Positions 17,077 to 25,932 of a stretch of 64,000 nt of DNA are shown here, piece after piece. The stretch spans positions 1,599,001 to 1,663,000 of the forward strand of contig NZ_CP136573.1 in the NCBI RefSeq assembly GCF_035194505.1. The letters run 5' to 3'. The notes under the pieces were generated by a model. The model did no database searches and was not told the DNA's origin. It worked only from the letters and a program-made list of their open reading frames with translations. The stretch is from Erythrobacter sp. Its GTDB lineage: Bacteria > Pseudomonadota > Alphaproteobacteria > Sphingomonadales > Sphingomonadaceae. The position numbers and the translations under genes were made by a program. Within the stretch, counting starts at the first letter, position 1; each line of letters begins with the position of its first letter.

Positions 17077-17652
17077 ATGAACCCGCTCGAAATCATCGCC
17101 GTCGCGCTCGGCATTGCCAATGTCGGCCTGCTAGTGCGCCGCTCGATCTGGAACTACCCCTTCGGCATGGCGATGGTTGCGCTCTACTTCGTCATCTTCC
17201 GCGAGGCGCGGCTTTATGGCGAGGCCGGCTTGCAGGTGTTCTTCTTCGTCGTGCAGGGCTGGGGCTGGTGGCTGTGGGCGCGCGCGGGCGGCCTTGCCCG
17301 GATGGTGAGCGTCAGCTGGATGGGTTGGCCCGCGCGGATCGGCGGGCTGGTGCTGGTGGCGGGATCGAGCCTCGGGATCGGCTGGGCCATGGCCCGCTAC
17401 ACCGATGCCGCCCTGCCCTACGCCGATGCTGCCATCGCGGGCGCGAGCGTGGTGGCGCAGGTGCTGCTGGCGATGCGCCGGACCGAGAACTGGGCGCTGT
17501 GGATCGCGATCGATGTGCTGTCGATCTGGGTCTACATCAACCGCGCACTCTATCTGACTGCCGGGCTTTATGTCGTGTTTCTTGGCCTCGCGATCGCAGG
17601 CCTCATGGCCTGGGCCAAGGCCGCGCGCGAGGGCGAGGCGATCGCGGCGTGA
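17077..17652 (+). CDS. pnuC: Nicotinamide riboside/mononucleotide transporter
   Basis: Integral membrane protein of 191 residues with about seven hydrophobic segments. The PnuC-typical blocks are RRSIWNYPFGMAMVALYF, QGWGWWLWARAG, RTENWALWIAIDVLSIWVYI and a final helix. Takes up the NAD precursor nicotinamide riboside by facilitated diffusion driven by intracellular phosphorylation. It overlaps nadR by 4 nt, so transporter and kinase are coupled. Confidence 0.9.
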   Translation: MNPLEIIAVALGIANVGLLVRRSIWNYPFGMAMVALYFVIFREARLYGEAGLQVFFFVVQGWGWWLWARAGGLARMVSVSWMGWPARIGGLVLVAGSSLGIGWAMARYTDAALPYADAAIAGASVVAQVLLAMRRTENWALWIAIDVLSIWVYINRALYLTAGLYVVFLGLAIAGLMAWAKAAREGEAIAA

Positions 17653-18632
17653 CGAAACGCGGCTTCCTGCTCGGCAAGTTCATGCCCCCGCATGCCGGGC
17701 ACATGGCATTGATCCGCGCCGCTCGCGCGCTGGTGGACGAACTCACCCTGCTGGTTTGCTGGCTGCCGGACGATCCGATTGCAGGCGAGACGCGCCTTGC
17801 ATGGATGGGCACGCTTGCGCCCGATTGCCGGGTGGTAGGCCATGGCGCGGTGGCGCCCCAAGCCCCCGAGGATAGCGCCGACTTCTGGCCGATCTGGCGC
17901 GGTATCGTTGGCGAGGCGCACCCTGAACCCATCGACTTTCTTTTCGCAGGCGAGGAATACGGTGCGGAGCTGGCGCGGCAGGTGGGCGGGCTCTTCGTAC
18001 CACTCGGAGGGCGCGTGCTCGGGCTGATTGACGATCCCGTATCGGGCCTTTCGGCGAGCGCCGTGCGCAGCGATCCTGCGGCACACTGGCCCTATCTCCC
18101 CGCCCCCGTGCAGGCGCATTACCGGCGCACGGTCTGCCTCCACGGGGCGGAAAGCACCGGCAAGACCACCCTCGCCGCAGCCCTCGCCAACGTGACTGGA
18201 GCGCTGACGGTGGGCGAATATGGCCGCAGTCACTGCGAGGTGCACAAGGAGCTGCTCACGCTTGATGACCTGCTCCTGATCGGGCGGGCGCAGCAAGCCA
18301 TGATCGCCGCAACGGCAGAATGGGCCGGACCGCTGATGATAGCCGACACCGATGCGCTGATGACCGCCGCGTGGTGCGAAATGCTGCTGGGCGCGCGTCC
18401 TGCCGAACTGATGCAGGCCCCCAAGTCCGATCTCTACCTGCTGCTCGAACCCGATCTGCCGTGGGTCGACGATGGCACCCGCTTCTTCAGTGACGCCGCC
18501 GACCGTAACAGGTTCGCAACCATCGTGGAGCAGGTGCTGCGCGATGCGGGCGTGGCCTTCATGCGGATCGGCGGAGAGGGCGCAGCGCGGCTTGAGGCAG
18601 CGCAGGCTGCAATAGGAGCAATGAATGACTGA
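17649..18632 (+). CDS. nadR: NadR-like NMN adenylyltransferase / nicotinamide riboside kinase
   Basis: Starts at GTG 17649 (VTKRGFLLGKFMPPHAGHMA), overlapping pnuC by 4 nt. The nucleotidyltransferase domain is at residues about 3-160, with GKFMPPHAGH (HxGH) and the closing GLSASAVRSDP (ISxTxxR-like). The kinase domain from about residue 165 has the P-loop LHGAESTGKTTLAAALA. No N-terminal helix-turn-helix is present, unlike the enterobacterial repressor form, so this is the two-domain enzyme only. It traps riboside imported by PnuC and converts it to NAD. Confidence 0.92.
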   Translation: MTKRGFLLGKFMPPHAGHMALIRAARALVDELTLLVCWLPDDPIAGETRLAWMGTLAPDCRVVGHGAVAPQAPEDSADFWPIWRGIVGEAHPEPIDFLFAGEEYGAELARQVGGLFVPLGGRVLGLIDDPVSGLSASAVRSDPAAHWPYLPAPVQAHYRRTVCLHGAESTGKTTLAAALANVTGALTVGEYGRSHCEVHKELLTLDDLLLIGRAQQAMIAATAEWAGPLMIADTDALMTAAWCEMLLGARPAELMQAPKSDLYLLLEPDLPWVDDGTRFFSDAADRNRFATIVEQVLRDAGVAFMRIGGEGAARLEAAQAAIGAMND

Positions 18633-19653
18633 CCTGCGCCTGATAATCGCCGCGCTGCTGCTGATGCCCGTGCCCGCCATGGCGCAGGACGAGATGCTGA
18701 TCATCGCCCACCGCGGATCTAGCGCCGAGCGGCCCGAACACACCCTCGCGGCCTACGAGCGTGCGATCGATCAGGGGGCCGATTATATCGAGCCCGATCT
18801 GGTCGCGACCAAGGATCTGGTGCTGGTCTCGCGCCACGAGAACGAGCTGTCGGGCACCACAGACGTCGCCTCTCGCGAGGAGTTCGAGGACCGCAGGCGC
18901 GAAAAGACGATTGATGGCCGGCTGGTGGCGGGCTGGTTCGCGGAGGACTTCACGCTTGCCGAATTGCGCACCCTGCGCGCGAAGGAGCGCATCCCTTCGC
19001 TGCGTCCGGCCAATGCACGGTTTGACGGGCTGTATCAGGTTCCGACCTTCGCAGACATTGTGAAGCTGGTGCGCGCCAAGGAGGCCGAGACCGGCCGCCG
19101 CATCGGGCTTTATCCCGAATTGAAGCATCCCACATTCCTGCTCCAGAACGCGGGGATCGACTTGGTCGATCTGCTGCTGCGGGACCTGCGCGAACTCGGC
19201 ATCACGCCGGCTGATCCGGTGTTCATCCAGAGCTTCGAGGTCGCCCCCCTGCAGCGGCTGAAGAAGCGCGGGCCGGGCTTCAAGCTGGTGCAACTGGTCG
19301 AGCCGCTGGGCGGTCCGGCGGACGAGCCGGCGATGCGCTATGCCGAGATGGTGTCGCCCACCGGGCTCGCAGAGGTCGCGAAATATGCCGATGTCGTGGG
19401 CGCACATATCGGCATGACCCTCAATCCCGATGGCTCACCGACGGCGCTGGTGACCGACGCAAACGCGGCTGGCCTTGCGGTCCACGCATGGACGATTCGC
19501 CCTGAAAACGAGTTTCTTCCAGCGATGCTACGGACCGGCGATGATCCGAAAGGCAAGGGCTGCGGGGATGTGAAACTGGCCGCGTTGCTCAAGGCTGCCG
19601 GAGTTGCAGGCGCCTTCAGCGACGGGCCGCTCAAAGGACGAAGCTGCCCCTAA
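18625..19653 (+). CDS. glpQ: Glycerophosphodiester phosphodiesterase, exported
   Basis: 342 residues with a cleavable signal (LIIAALLLMPVPAMAQ). The catalytic TIM-barrel starts at IIAHRGSSAERPEHTLAAYE (HRG...E motif), IEPDLVATKDLVLVSRHE (metal-binding E-x-D and second His), then LYPELKHPTFL and a late VHAWTIRPENEF. It hydrolyses glycerophosphodiesters to glycerol-3-phosphate and an alcohol in the periplasm. Its start overlaps nadR by 8 nt; its stop overlaps convergent ubiG. GlpD for the product is encoded at 43.8 kb. Confidence 0.9.
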   Translation: MTDLRLIIAALLLMPVPAMAQDEMLIIAHRGSSAERPEHTLAAYERAIDQGADYIEPDLVATKDLVLVSRHENELSGTTDVASREEFEDRRREKTIDGRLVAGWFAEDFTLAELRTLRAKERIPSLRPANARFDGLYQVPTFADIVKLVRAKEAETGRRIGLYPELKHPTFLLQNAGIDLVDLLLRDLRELGITPADPVFIQSFEVAPLQRLKKRGPGFKLVQLVEPLGGPADEPAMRYAEMVSPTGLAEVAKYADVVGAHIGMTLNPDGSPTALVTDANAAGLAVHAWTIRPENEFLPAMLRTGDDPKGKGCGDVKLAALLKAAGVAGAFSDGPLKGRSCP

Positions 19654-20387
19654 CCCCGCCGTGCGCTAAGAATGTAGTTGAGCGACATGTCCTCGGCGAG
19701 ATGCAGGCCCTTGCCGGGGCGCCACGCGATCCCCTGCCGCGCGGTGACCACCAGTCCCGCGTCATCCAACAACGCCTCGAACTCTTCCGGAGTGATGAAG
19801 TCCTCCCAGTGGTGCGTGCCCTTGGGGACGTAGCCCACCGCCTCCGCCGCGCCGACAAGCAGCACGCGGCTGGCGGCCGTGCGGTTGGGGGTGGACATGA
19901 CGAGCAGACCGTCAGGTGCCAGCCGCGCCGCGACATCGCGCAGGAACGCGGGCTTGTCGGCCACGTGCTCGATCACTTCGACGCAAGTGACCAGATCGAA
20001 GGCGCCGATATCGAGGGCACCCACCTCGCCCGCCATGTAGCGGATGTCGAGGCCGACGCCCTCGGCATGGGCCGCTGCAGCAGAGACATTCTCGGCCGCC
20101 GCATCGACGCCCGTCACCGCCGCGCCCAGTCGGGCAAGCGGCTCGCACACCAGCCCCGCCCCGCAGCCTATGTCGAGTGCGGACTTGCCCGCCAGCGGCT
20201 TCGGCGAGGCCTGCGCCTCGGGCCAATGCGCATCAATCGCCTGCCGGATAAACGCCAGCCGCACCGGGTTCACCTGATGCAAGCTCGCCATCGGCCCCTT
20301 GGGGTTCCACCAGTCGCGGGCCAGCTTGGCGAAGAAATCGGCCTCCTCGGGCCGGATAGTTACATTCGATACGTTTGCGTTTCCCAT
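19650..20387 (-). CDS. ubiG: Ubiquinone biosynthesis O-methyltransferase
   Basis: 245-residue class I SAM methyltransferase acting twice in ubiquinone synthesis. The family prefix ADFFAKLARDWWNPKGPMAS, HQVNPVRLAFI, the SAM-binding SALDIGCGAGLVCEPLARLG, VEVIEHVADKPAFL and STPNRTAASRVLL are all present. Convergent with and overlapping glpQ by 4 nt; upstream it faces lysC divergently across 49 bp. Confidence 0.94.
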   Translation of the reverse strand: MGNANVSNVTIRPEEADFFAKLARDWWNPKGPMASLHQVNPVRLAFIRQAIDAHWPEAQASPKPLAGKSALDIGCGAGLVCEPLARLGAAVTGVDAAAENVSAAAAHAEGVGLDIRYMAGEVGALDIGAFDLVTCVEVIEHVADKPAFLRDVAARLAPDGLLVMSTPNRTAASRVLLVGAAEAVGYVPKGTHHWEDFITPEEFEALLDDAGLVVTARQGIAWRPGKGLHLAEDMSLNYILSARRG

Positions 20388-20436
20388 GAACGCACCTTAA
20401 CAGCGCGCGCGAACACTCACCAGCAGGAGCTTCTTC

Positions 20437-21708
20437 TTGGCCCGCATCGTGATGAAATTCGGCGGCACCTCGATGGCCGGGACGGAGCGCATCCGCCGGG
20501 TGGCCAATATTGTGCGTGCGCAGGCCGCCAAGGGCGATCAGGTCGCGGTGGTCGTCAGCGCCATGGCGGGCGAGACCGACAGGCTGGTCAATTTCTGCCG
20601 CGAAGCCAATCCGCTGTATGATCCTGCCGAGTATGACGTGGTCGTCGCCAGCGGCGAGCAGGTGACCAGCGGACTGCTGGCGCTGACGCTTCAGGCACTG
20701 GGCTGCAAGTCGCGGAGCTGGCTCGGCTGGCAGTTGCCGATCCACACTATCGAGGCGCACGCCAAGGCACGCGTCGAATCGATCGACGCCGAAGCCCTGA
20801 TCGCTTCGATGGAAGCGGGCGAAATCGCCGTGATCCCCGGCTTTCAGGGCCTTTCCGCCGACAATCGCGTCACCACGCTGGGGCGCGGCGGATCGGACAC
20901 CTCGGCGGTCGCGGTTGCCGCCGCGATCAAGGCGGACCGCTGCGACATCTATACCGACGTCGATGGCGTCTACACCACCGACCCGCGCATCGTCGCCAAG
21001 GCGAAGAAGCAGAAGGCGGTGACCTACGAGGAAATGCTCGAACTCGCGAGCGTGGGCGCCAAGGTGCTCCAGACCCGCTCGGTCGGCCTTGCCATGAAGG
21101 AAAAGGTGCGGGTGCAGGTGCTTTCGAGCTTCATCGGCGAAGGCGCCCCGCCGGCCGATGATCTGCCCGGGACAATGATCGTCTCGGACGAGGAAATGGA
21201 CGAATTGGTGGAGAATGGCCTGATGGAACGCCAGCTTGTGACCGGCATCGCGCATGACAAGAACGAAGCGAAGGTGATCCTCACCCGCGTGCCCGATCGT
21301 CCGGGCGCGGTGGCCAATATCTTCGAACCGCTCGCCAAGGCTTCGATCAACGTCGACATGATCATCCAGAACGTCGGCCGCGACAAGGGCGAGACCGACG
21401 TGACTTTCACCGTGCCGCAGTCCGATCTCGCCCGCGCGCAGGCGCTGCTGGAGGACCGCCGCACCGAAATCGGCTTCAACCGGATCATCACCGACAGCAA
21501 GATCGCCAAGATCAGCGTCGTGGGCGTCGGCATGAAGAGCCACGCCGGGGTCGCCAGCACCATGTTCCGCGCGCTTTCGGAACGCGGGATCAACATCCAG
21601 GCGATCTCCACCTCCGAGATCAAGATCAGCGTGATGATCGACGAGGACGAGACCGAACTGGCGGTTCGCGTGCTGCACACGGCCTATGGTCTGGATGCCG
21701 TTAGCTGA
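20437..21708 (+). CDS. lysC: Aspartate kinase
   Basis: Phosphorylates aspartate, the entry to lysine, threonine, methionine and diaminopimelate. 423 residues with the kinase opening IVMKFGGTSMAG, TTLGRGGSDTSAVAVAAAI and CDIYTDVDGVYTTDPRIV. Two ACT domains follow (TRVPDRPGAVANIFEPL and ISVVGVGMKSHAGVAS), so allosteric control by lysine and/or threonine is expected. TTG 20437 behind AGGAGC is the start; the family begins M-x-x-I-V-x-K-F-G-G as here. Confidence 0.95.
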   Translation: MARIVMKFGGTSMAGTERIRRVANIVRAQAAKGDQVAVVVSAMAGETDRLVNFCREANPLYDPAEYDVVVASGEQVTSGLLALTLQALGCKSRSWLGWQLPIHTIEAHAKARVESIDAEALIASMEAGEIAVIPGFQGLSADNRVTTLGRGGSDTSAVAVAAAIKADRCDIYTDVDGVYTTDPRIVAKAKKQKAVTYEEMLELASVGAKVLQTRSVGLAMKEKVRVQVLSSFIGEGAPPADDLPGTMIVSDEEMDELVENGLMERQLVTGIAHDKNEAKVILTRVPDRPGAVANIFEPLAKASINVDMIIQNVGRDKGETDVTFTVPQSDLARAQALLEDRRTEIGFNRIITDSKIAKISVVGVGMKSHAGVASTMFRALSERGINIQAISTSEIKISVMIDEDETELAVRVLHTAYGLDAVS

Positions 21709-21814
21709 CAGGTAGCCCGATTTATCGACGTTAACCGTCTTCGGTGACGCCTGTTTAACGATTTGCCCCGGACTCTGCCCGCTCCCTAACGAGCGGATAA
21801 CGGAGTCGCACCTC

Positions 21815-22504
21815 ATGGCCATCAAGGCCCACATCGATCAGCCAGCCCCCTGGCAGGCCCAGCGCAACGGTTTCCGCCACGCCCTGCGGCTCGAGACCAG
21901 CGGCACGTTGCCGGGCGGCATCGATGCCAATGTCACGGTGCACAACATCTCCGTCTCCGGCCTGTTGCTGGAAACCAGCGTCGATCTGGCGGCGGGAGAG
22001 ACGCTCACCCTCGATCTTCCCGAAGCCGGTGCGGTCGAGGCACGGATCGTGTGGCGCAGCCAGCAGCTCTACGGCTGCGCCTTTGCCGAGCCGCTGAGCC
22101 ATGCGGCCATCGCAGCTGCGCAGCTGCAGGGCCTGCCGATCGGAGAGCCGGTTGCGCCTGCCCCTGCCCCGAAGCCTCCTATCGCACCGCGCACCGGAAC
22201 CAGCGAGACGCTAGGGGTCCGGATCAACCGGCTGCGGCGCGAAGCCGGGCTAACGCTCGCAGATGTCGCCGCAACGCTAGGTGTCAGCAAGCCGACCGTC
22301 TGGGCATGGGAAAAGGGCAAGGCCCGGCCGCTGCCCGAACGCATGGGAGCGATTGCGCTGGCGCTGGGTGCAGGCCCGGAAGATCTGGCCGAAGCGGTCG
22401 GTCTCGAAACCGACATCGCCGCGCTGGTGGATGACTGCCGGACCCGGATTGCCGATGCCTGCGGCACCAGCCCTGCCGCTGTCCGGATCATGATCGAACT
22501 CTAG
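21815..22504 (+). CDS. PilZ domain fused to XRE-type helix-turn-helix
   Basis: 229 residues. Residues about 15-110 form a PilZ-like domain: FRHALRLETSGTLPG, HNISVSGLLLETSVDLAAGE and GAVEARIVWRSQQLYGCAF match the barrel pattern, including the D/N-x-S-x-x-G element. A Pro-rich linker (PVAPAPAPKPPIAPR) leads to an XRE/Cro helix-turn-helix, LRREAGLTLADVAATLGVSK and PTVWAWEKGKARPLP. The PilZ RxxxR box is imperfect (RNGFRHALR), so c-di-GMP binding is plausible, not certain. A degenerate GGDEF gene follows. It may be a c-di-GMP-responsive transcription factor. Confidence 0.75.
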   Translation: MAIKAHIDQPAPWQAQRNGFRHALRLETSGTLPGGIDANVTVHNISVSGLLLETSVDLAAGETLTLDLPEAGAVEARIVWRSQQLYGCAFAEPLSHAAIAAAQLQGLPIGEPVAPAPAPKPPIAPRTGTSETLGVRINRLRREAGLTLADVAATLGVSKPTVWAWEKGKARPLPERMGAIALALGAGPEDLAEAVGLETDIAALVDDCRTRIADACGTSPAAVRIMIEL

Positions 22505-22777
22505 CGTTCGATCCGCCCAAGTTCCCGCAACTAGAAGCAGCTACTTACCGTTCCAACTACGTATGGAATTGCTGGCCCAAGTGCAAAATATGGTAAACGA
22601 AACCCGAAGGTGATTCGTTTTTTAGTCAAGTAAGTTTACTTAACTAACGGGTATGCGAGTCTATTTCGGGAAATGCAGGGGAAATGTCGATCCCGAATAG
22701 ATTGCGTTAGTTACCAAGTAAATCTGACTAAGGGCGAGTTGGCGAATTCTTTGTTAGACCGCTGGGGCACTGTCGGC
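22505..22777. other. AT-richer intergenic region with inverted repeats
   Basis: The 273-bp spacer before the GGDEF-like gene is clearly less GC-rich than its surroundings. It contains AAGTAAGTTTACTT (22627-22640), a near-palindrome, and related half-sites further down (GTTAGTTACCAAGTAAATC). Possible regulator binding site; no RNA gene or clear promoter recognised. The downstream start may lie in its last 40 bp (TTG codons near 22739 and 22751). Confidence 0.4.
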
Positions 22778-23704
22778 ATGAAAATTGGTCTGAGTGAAGT
22801 GGAAGGCCGCGTTTTGCACGGCCTGATCGAAGAAGCCTCCGGTGATATCGTCATCAGGCTCGACCGGCGCGGCTTCATCATTCACGCATCAGGAAATGTT
22901 GCCGATCTGGGGTATGATTTCGATACCACCCTGCTGCCACCCCACATCACCGATCTGGCCGATGCCGATCATGCAGCGATACTGGGCGATCATGTCGGCG
23001 CGGTTCTTGCGGGCGAGGCGCGCTCGGGCTGGATCGAGTTTCCCGCCGCAATGCCGGCCGAAAGTATCGAGCCATCCGGTGGGCTTCCGCAACCGCGCCG
23101 CTGGTTCGCGATCAGCCTGCGCCCGATGCATGACACGTCCGATCCGTCCGATACGCCTGACGGAGCGCTGTGCCTGATGCGCTCGGTGCAGCGGCTGCGG
23201 CTGCTGGAGGGCGAGCTCTACAACCGCGCTGTCACCGATCCGCTCACCGGCCTCGCCAATCGCCAGGCCTTCTGCGCCAGCTTGCGCCGCCATCTGGCGA
23301 GCGGTGGAGGACAGATGATTGCGGTCTTTGCTGTCGATGGCATGCGCGCGCTGCTGTTGCAGTACGGTCAGCGCACCGCGGACGAGGTGCTGTGGGGCTT
23401 TGCCAAGTTCCTCGAGACCATGGCCCTGCCGGATCACGAACTGGCCCAGCTCGATGGCGAGCGGTTCGGTGTGCTGCTGCCGTCGTTGAACCTGCGCAGC
23501 GCGCGCGAATGGGCCGAGGATGTGGTGCAGACCTTCTCCGCCCTTGCATCTCCTGCTTCAGCAAAGGCTCCGCAGCTGACAGCCAGCGCCGGAATCGCGC
23601 GGGTCGAATGCACAGTCGACTGGACCTTGCGGGAGGCGGAAAGCAGATCGGCCTGGCCGGGCATCGCGGGGTTGCGTGAAGCGCCGCTAGACTTGGCGCG
23701 CTAG
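22778..23704 (+). CDS. PAS-like sensor with degenerate GGDEF domain
   Basis: About 308 residues from ATG 22778. The N-terminal part (DIVIRLDRRGFIIHASGNVADLGYD) resembles a PAS domain. The C-terminal part opens like a diguanylate cyclase (LYNRAVTDPLTGLANRQAFCASL) but the active site reads QLDGERFGVLLP, where GGDEF has become DGERF. Loss of the catalytic acid pattern argues against cyclase activity; it may be a receptor or scaffold. No obvious inhibitory RxxD site is visible. Downstream of the PilZ-XRE gene on the same strand. Confidence 0.75.
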   Translation: MKIGLSEVEGRVLHGLIEEASGDIVIRLDRRGFIIHASGNVADLGYDFDTTLLPPHITDLADADHAAILGDHVGAVLAGEARSGWIEFPAAMPAESIEPSGGLPQPRRWFAISLRPMHDTSDPSDTPDGALCLMRSVQRLRLLEGELYNRAVTDPLTGLANRQAFCASLRRHLASGGGQMIAVFAVDGMRALLLQYGQRTADEVLWGFAKFLETMALPDHELAQLDGERFGVLLPSLNLRSAREWAEDVVQTFSALASPASAKAPQLTASAGIARVECTVDWTLREAESRSAWPGIAGLREAPLDLAR

Positions 23705-23721
23705 GCAGCTAAACCGCGGTC

Positions 23722-24906
23722 ATGAGCCACATTGCCACCATCCTGCTGCTCGGTTCGGGCGAACTGGGCCGCGAATTCGTCATTGCCGCCAAGCGCCTTG
23801 GCGCGAGAGTGATTGCCTGCGATTCCTATGACGAGGCCCCCGCGATGCAGGTGGCAGACGCGCGCGAAGTGTTCTCGATGCTCGATGGCGCAGCGCTGCG
23901 GGCGGCGGCAAAGAAGCATAAGCCCGACCTTATCGTCCCGGAGATCGAAGCGATCCGCACCGAAATGCTCGCCGATCTGGAAGCGGAAGGCTTCACCATC
24001 GTTCCTTCCGCCCGTGCAGCGCAGCTGACCATGAACCGCGATGCGATCCGCGATCTGGCGGCGGGCGAGCTGGGACTCACCACCTCGCAATATGGCTATG
24101 CGGAAAGCTTTGCCGAGGCGCAGGCGGTGGCAGAGCGCATCGGCTATCCGCTGGTGATGAAGCCGGTCATGTCCTCCTCGGGCAAGGGCCAGAGCAAGGT
24201 CGACGGACCGGACGCGCTGGAGGCCGCTTGGGACTATGCTGTCGCCAATATGCGCGGTGACCGGGCGCGGGTGATCGCCGAGCAGTTCATCGCCTTCGAC
24301 TACGAAATCACCCTGCTGACCGTCCGCCATGCTGGCGGCATCAGCTTCTGCCCGCCGATCGGCCACCGGCAGGAGCGCGGCGACTATCGCGAAAGCTGGC
24401 AGCCCACCGCCATGTCTGCAGGCGCGCTGGCGCGGGCACAGGACATGGCCGCCAAGGTCGTGATGGCGCTGCAAGGCGGTGGGCGCGGCTGGGGGCTCTA
24501 CGGTGTCGAGTTTTTTGTGCGCGGCGACGAAGTCATCTTCTCCGAGCTTTCACCTCGCCCGCACGACACCGGAATGGTGACGCTCGTCAGCCAGAAGCTC
24601 ACCGAATTCGATCTTCACGCCCGCGCGATCCTGGGCCTGCCGGTGCCTGATACCATCGCCGTCCAGCCTGCCGCATCGGCTGTTATCCTCGCCGACCGAG
24701 ACAGTGACAGCTTTGCTTTCGAAGGCCTCGGCGATGCCTTGGCGCTCGGCGAGACCGATGTGCGGATCTTCGGCAAGCCCGTGACCCGACCTTATCGCCG
24801 CATGGGCGTGGCCCTCGCCCGCGCAGCTGACGCGCCAGCCGCAGTCGATCTCGCGAAACAGGCCGCCGCCGCCGTGCGCATTGTCTATTCGCCCGAAGCC
24901 GACTAG
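23722..24906 (+). CDS. purT: Formate-dependent phosphoribosylglycinamide formyltransferase
   Basis: ATP-grasp enzyme (394 residues) that makes formyl-GAR from GAR, formate and ATP in purine synthesis. LLLGSGELGREFVIAAKRLG, VIACDSYDEAPAMQVADA and PEIEAIRTEML are the PurT N-terminal blocks. PLVMKPVMSSSGKGQS is the ATP-grasp loop, and EFFVRGDEVIFSELSPRPHD and GMVTLVSQKLTEFDLH close the active site. The formate source is encoded two genes downstream (purU). Confidence 0.96.
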   Translation: MSHIATILLLGSGELGREFVIAAKRLGARVIACDSYDEAPAMQVADAREVFSMLDGAALRAAAKKHKPDLIVPEIEAIRTEMLADLEAEGFTIVPSARAAQLTMNRDAIRDLAAGELGLTTSQYGYAESFAEAQAVAERIGYPLVMKPVMSSSGKGQSKVDGPDALEAAWDYAVANMRGDRARVIAEQFIAFDYEITLLTVRHAGGISFCPPIGHRQERGDYRESWQPTAMSAGALARAQDMAAKVVMALQGGGRGWGLYGVEFFVRGDEVIFSELSPRPHDTGMVTLVSQKLTEFDLHARAILGLPVPDTIAVQPAASAVILADRDSDSFAFEGLGDALALGETDVRIFGKPVTRPYRRMGVALARAADAPAAVDLAKQAAAAVRIVYSPEAD

Positions 24907-24916
24907 GGCGCGCGCC

Positions 24917-25930
24917 ATGAGCACCTATCCCAAGACCGCCGCCCTCATGAAGCGCGGCACCGACTTCCTCGGCTGCGAGACCGCAATCCTGTGCGGCGCG
25001 ATGAGCTGGGTGTCCGAGCGCAACCTCGTGGCCGCGATCAGCAACGCGGGCGGCTTCGGCGTGATCGCCTGCGGGGCGATGACCCCCGAATTGCTCGACA
25101 CCGAGATCGCCGCGACCAAGGCGCTCACCGTCAAGCCCTTCGGCGTCAACCTCATCACCATGCACCCCGCGCTGTTCGATCTGATCGCGGTGTGCCGCAA
25201 GCATGGCGTGACCCACGTGGTGCTGGCAGGCGGCATCCCTCCCAAGGGCAGCGTGGAAGCCATCAAGGCGGACAACTCTGGCATCAAGGTGATCTGCTTC
25301 GCGCCCACCCTCGCGCTCGCCAAGAAGCTGCTGCGCTCGGGCGCTGATGCGCTGGTGATCGAGGGCATGGAAGCGGGCGGCCATATCGGTCCGGTCTCGA
25401 CTTCGGTGCTGGCGCAGGAAATCCTGCCCGAACTCAGCGCCGATCACCTGATCTTCGTCGCTGGCGGCATCGGCCGGGGCGAGGCGATCGCGAGCTATCT
25501 CGAAATGGGCGCAGCCGGCGTGCAGCTCGGCACCCGCTTCGCCTGCGCCACCGAGAGCATCGCCCACCCCGATTTCAAGAAGGCCTTCTTCCGCGCCAGC
25601 GCCCGCGAGGCAATCGCCAGTGTGCAGGTTGACCCGCGCTTGCCCGTCATCCCCGTGCGCGCACTCAAGAACAAGGGCACCGAGGAATTCACCGCCAAGC
25701 AGCGCGAAGTCGCCGCATTGCTCGATGCGGGCGAGGTCGACATGGCTGAAGCCCAGCTCCAGATCGAGCACTTCTGGGCCGGTGCCCTGCGCCGCGCGGT
25801 GATCGAGGGCGATGTCGAGAATGGCAGCGTGATGGCCGGGCAATCGGTCGGCATGGTGTCGAAGGAAGAACCCGCCGCCGACATCATCGCCGAACTGATG
25901 AGCCAGTGCGAGGCGGCGCTCGCCCGATAG
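24917..25930 (+). CDS. Nitronate monooxygenase family FMN enzyme
   Basis: 337 residues, start at ATG 24917. TIM-barrel FMN-binding pattern of the NMO/2-nitropropane dioxygenase family: ILCGAMSWVSERNLVAAISN, NAGGFGVIACGAMTPE, FGVNLITMHP, VIEGMEAGGHIGPVS (with the usual His after AGG) and VAGGIGRGEAIASYLEMGA. It probably oxidises nitronates or acts as an FMN-dependent enoyl reductase relative. Sits between purT and purU, 10 bp after one and 2 bp before the other, so cotranscribed; the link to purines is unclear. Confidence 0.88.
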   Translation: MSTYPKTAALMKRGTDFLGCETAILCGAMSWVSERNLVAAISNAGGFGVIACGAMTPELLDTEIAATKALTVKPFGVNLITMHPALFDLIAVCRKHGVTHVVLAGGIPPKGSVEAIKADNSGIKVICFAPTLALAKKLLRSGADALVIEGMEAGGHIGPVSTSVLAQEILPELSADHLIFVAGGIGRGEAIASYLEMGAAGVQLGTRFACATESIAHPDFKKAFFRASAREAIASVQVDPRLPVIPVRALKNKGTEEFTAKQREVAALLDAGEVDMAEAQLQIEHFWAGALRRAVIEGDVENGSVMAGQSVGMVSKEEPAADIIAELMSQCEAALAR

Positions 25931-25932
25931 CA

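Noticed and set aside
21715..21765. CtrA-like TTAAC half-sites before the PilZ-XRE gene
   Set aside because: The TTAA pairs are not spaced by 7 bp as the CtrA consensus requires.
20233..21834. 533-codon minus-strand frame over lysC and ubiG
   Set aside because: Fuses the antisense of lysC with the start of ubiG; the true ubiG begins at 20387.
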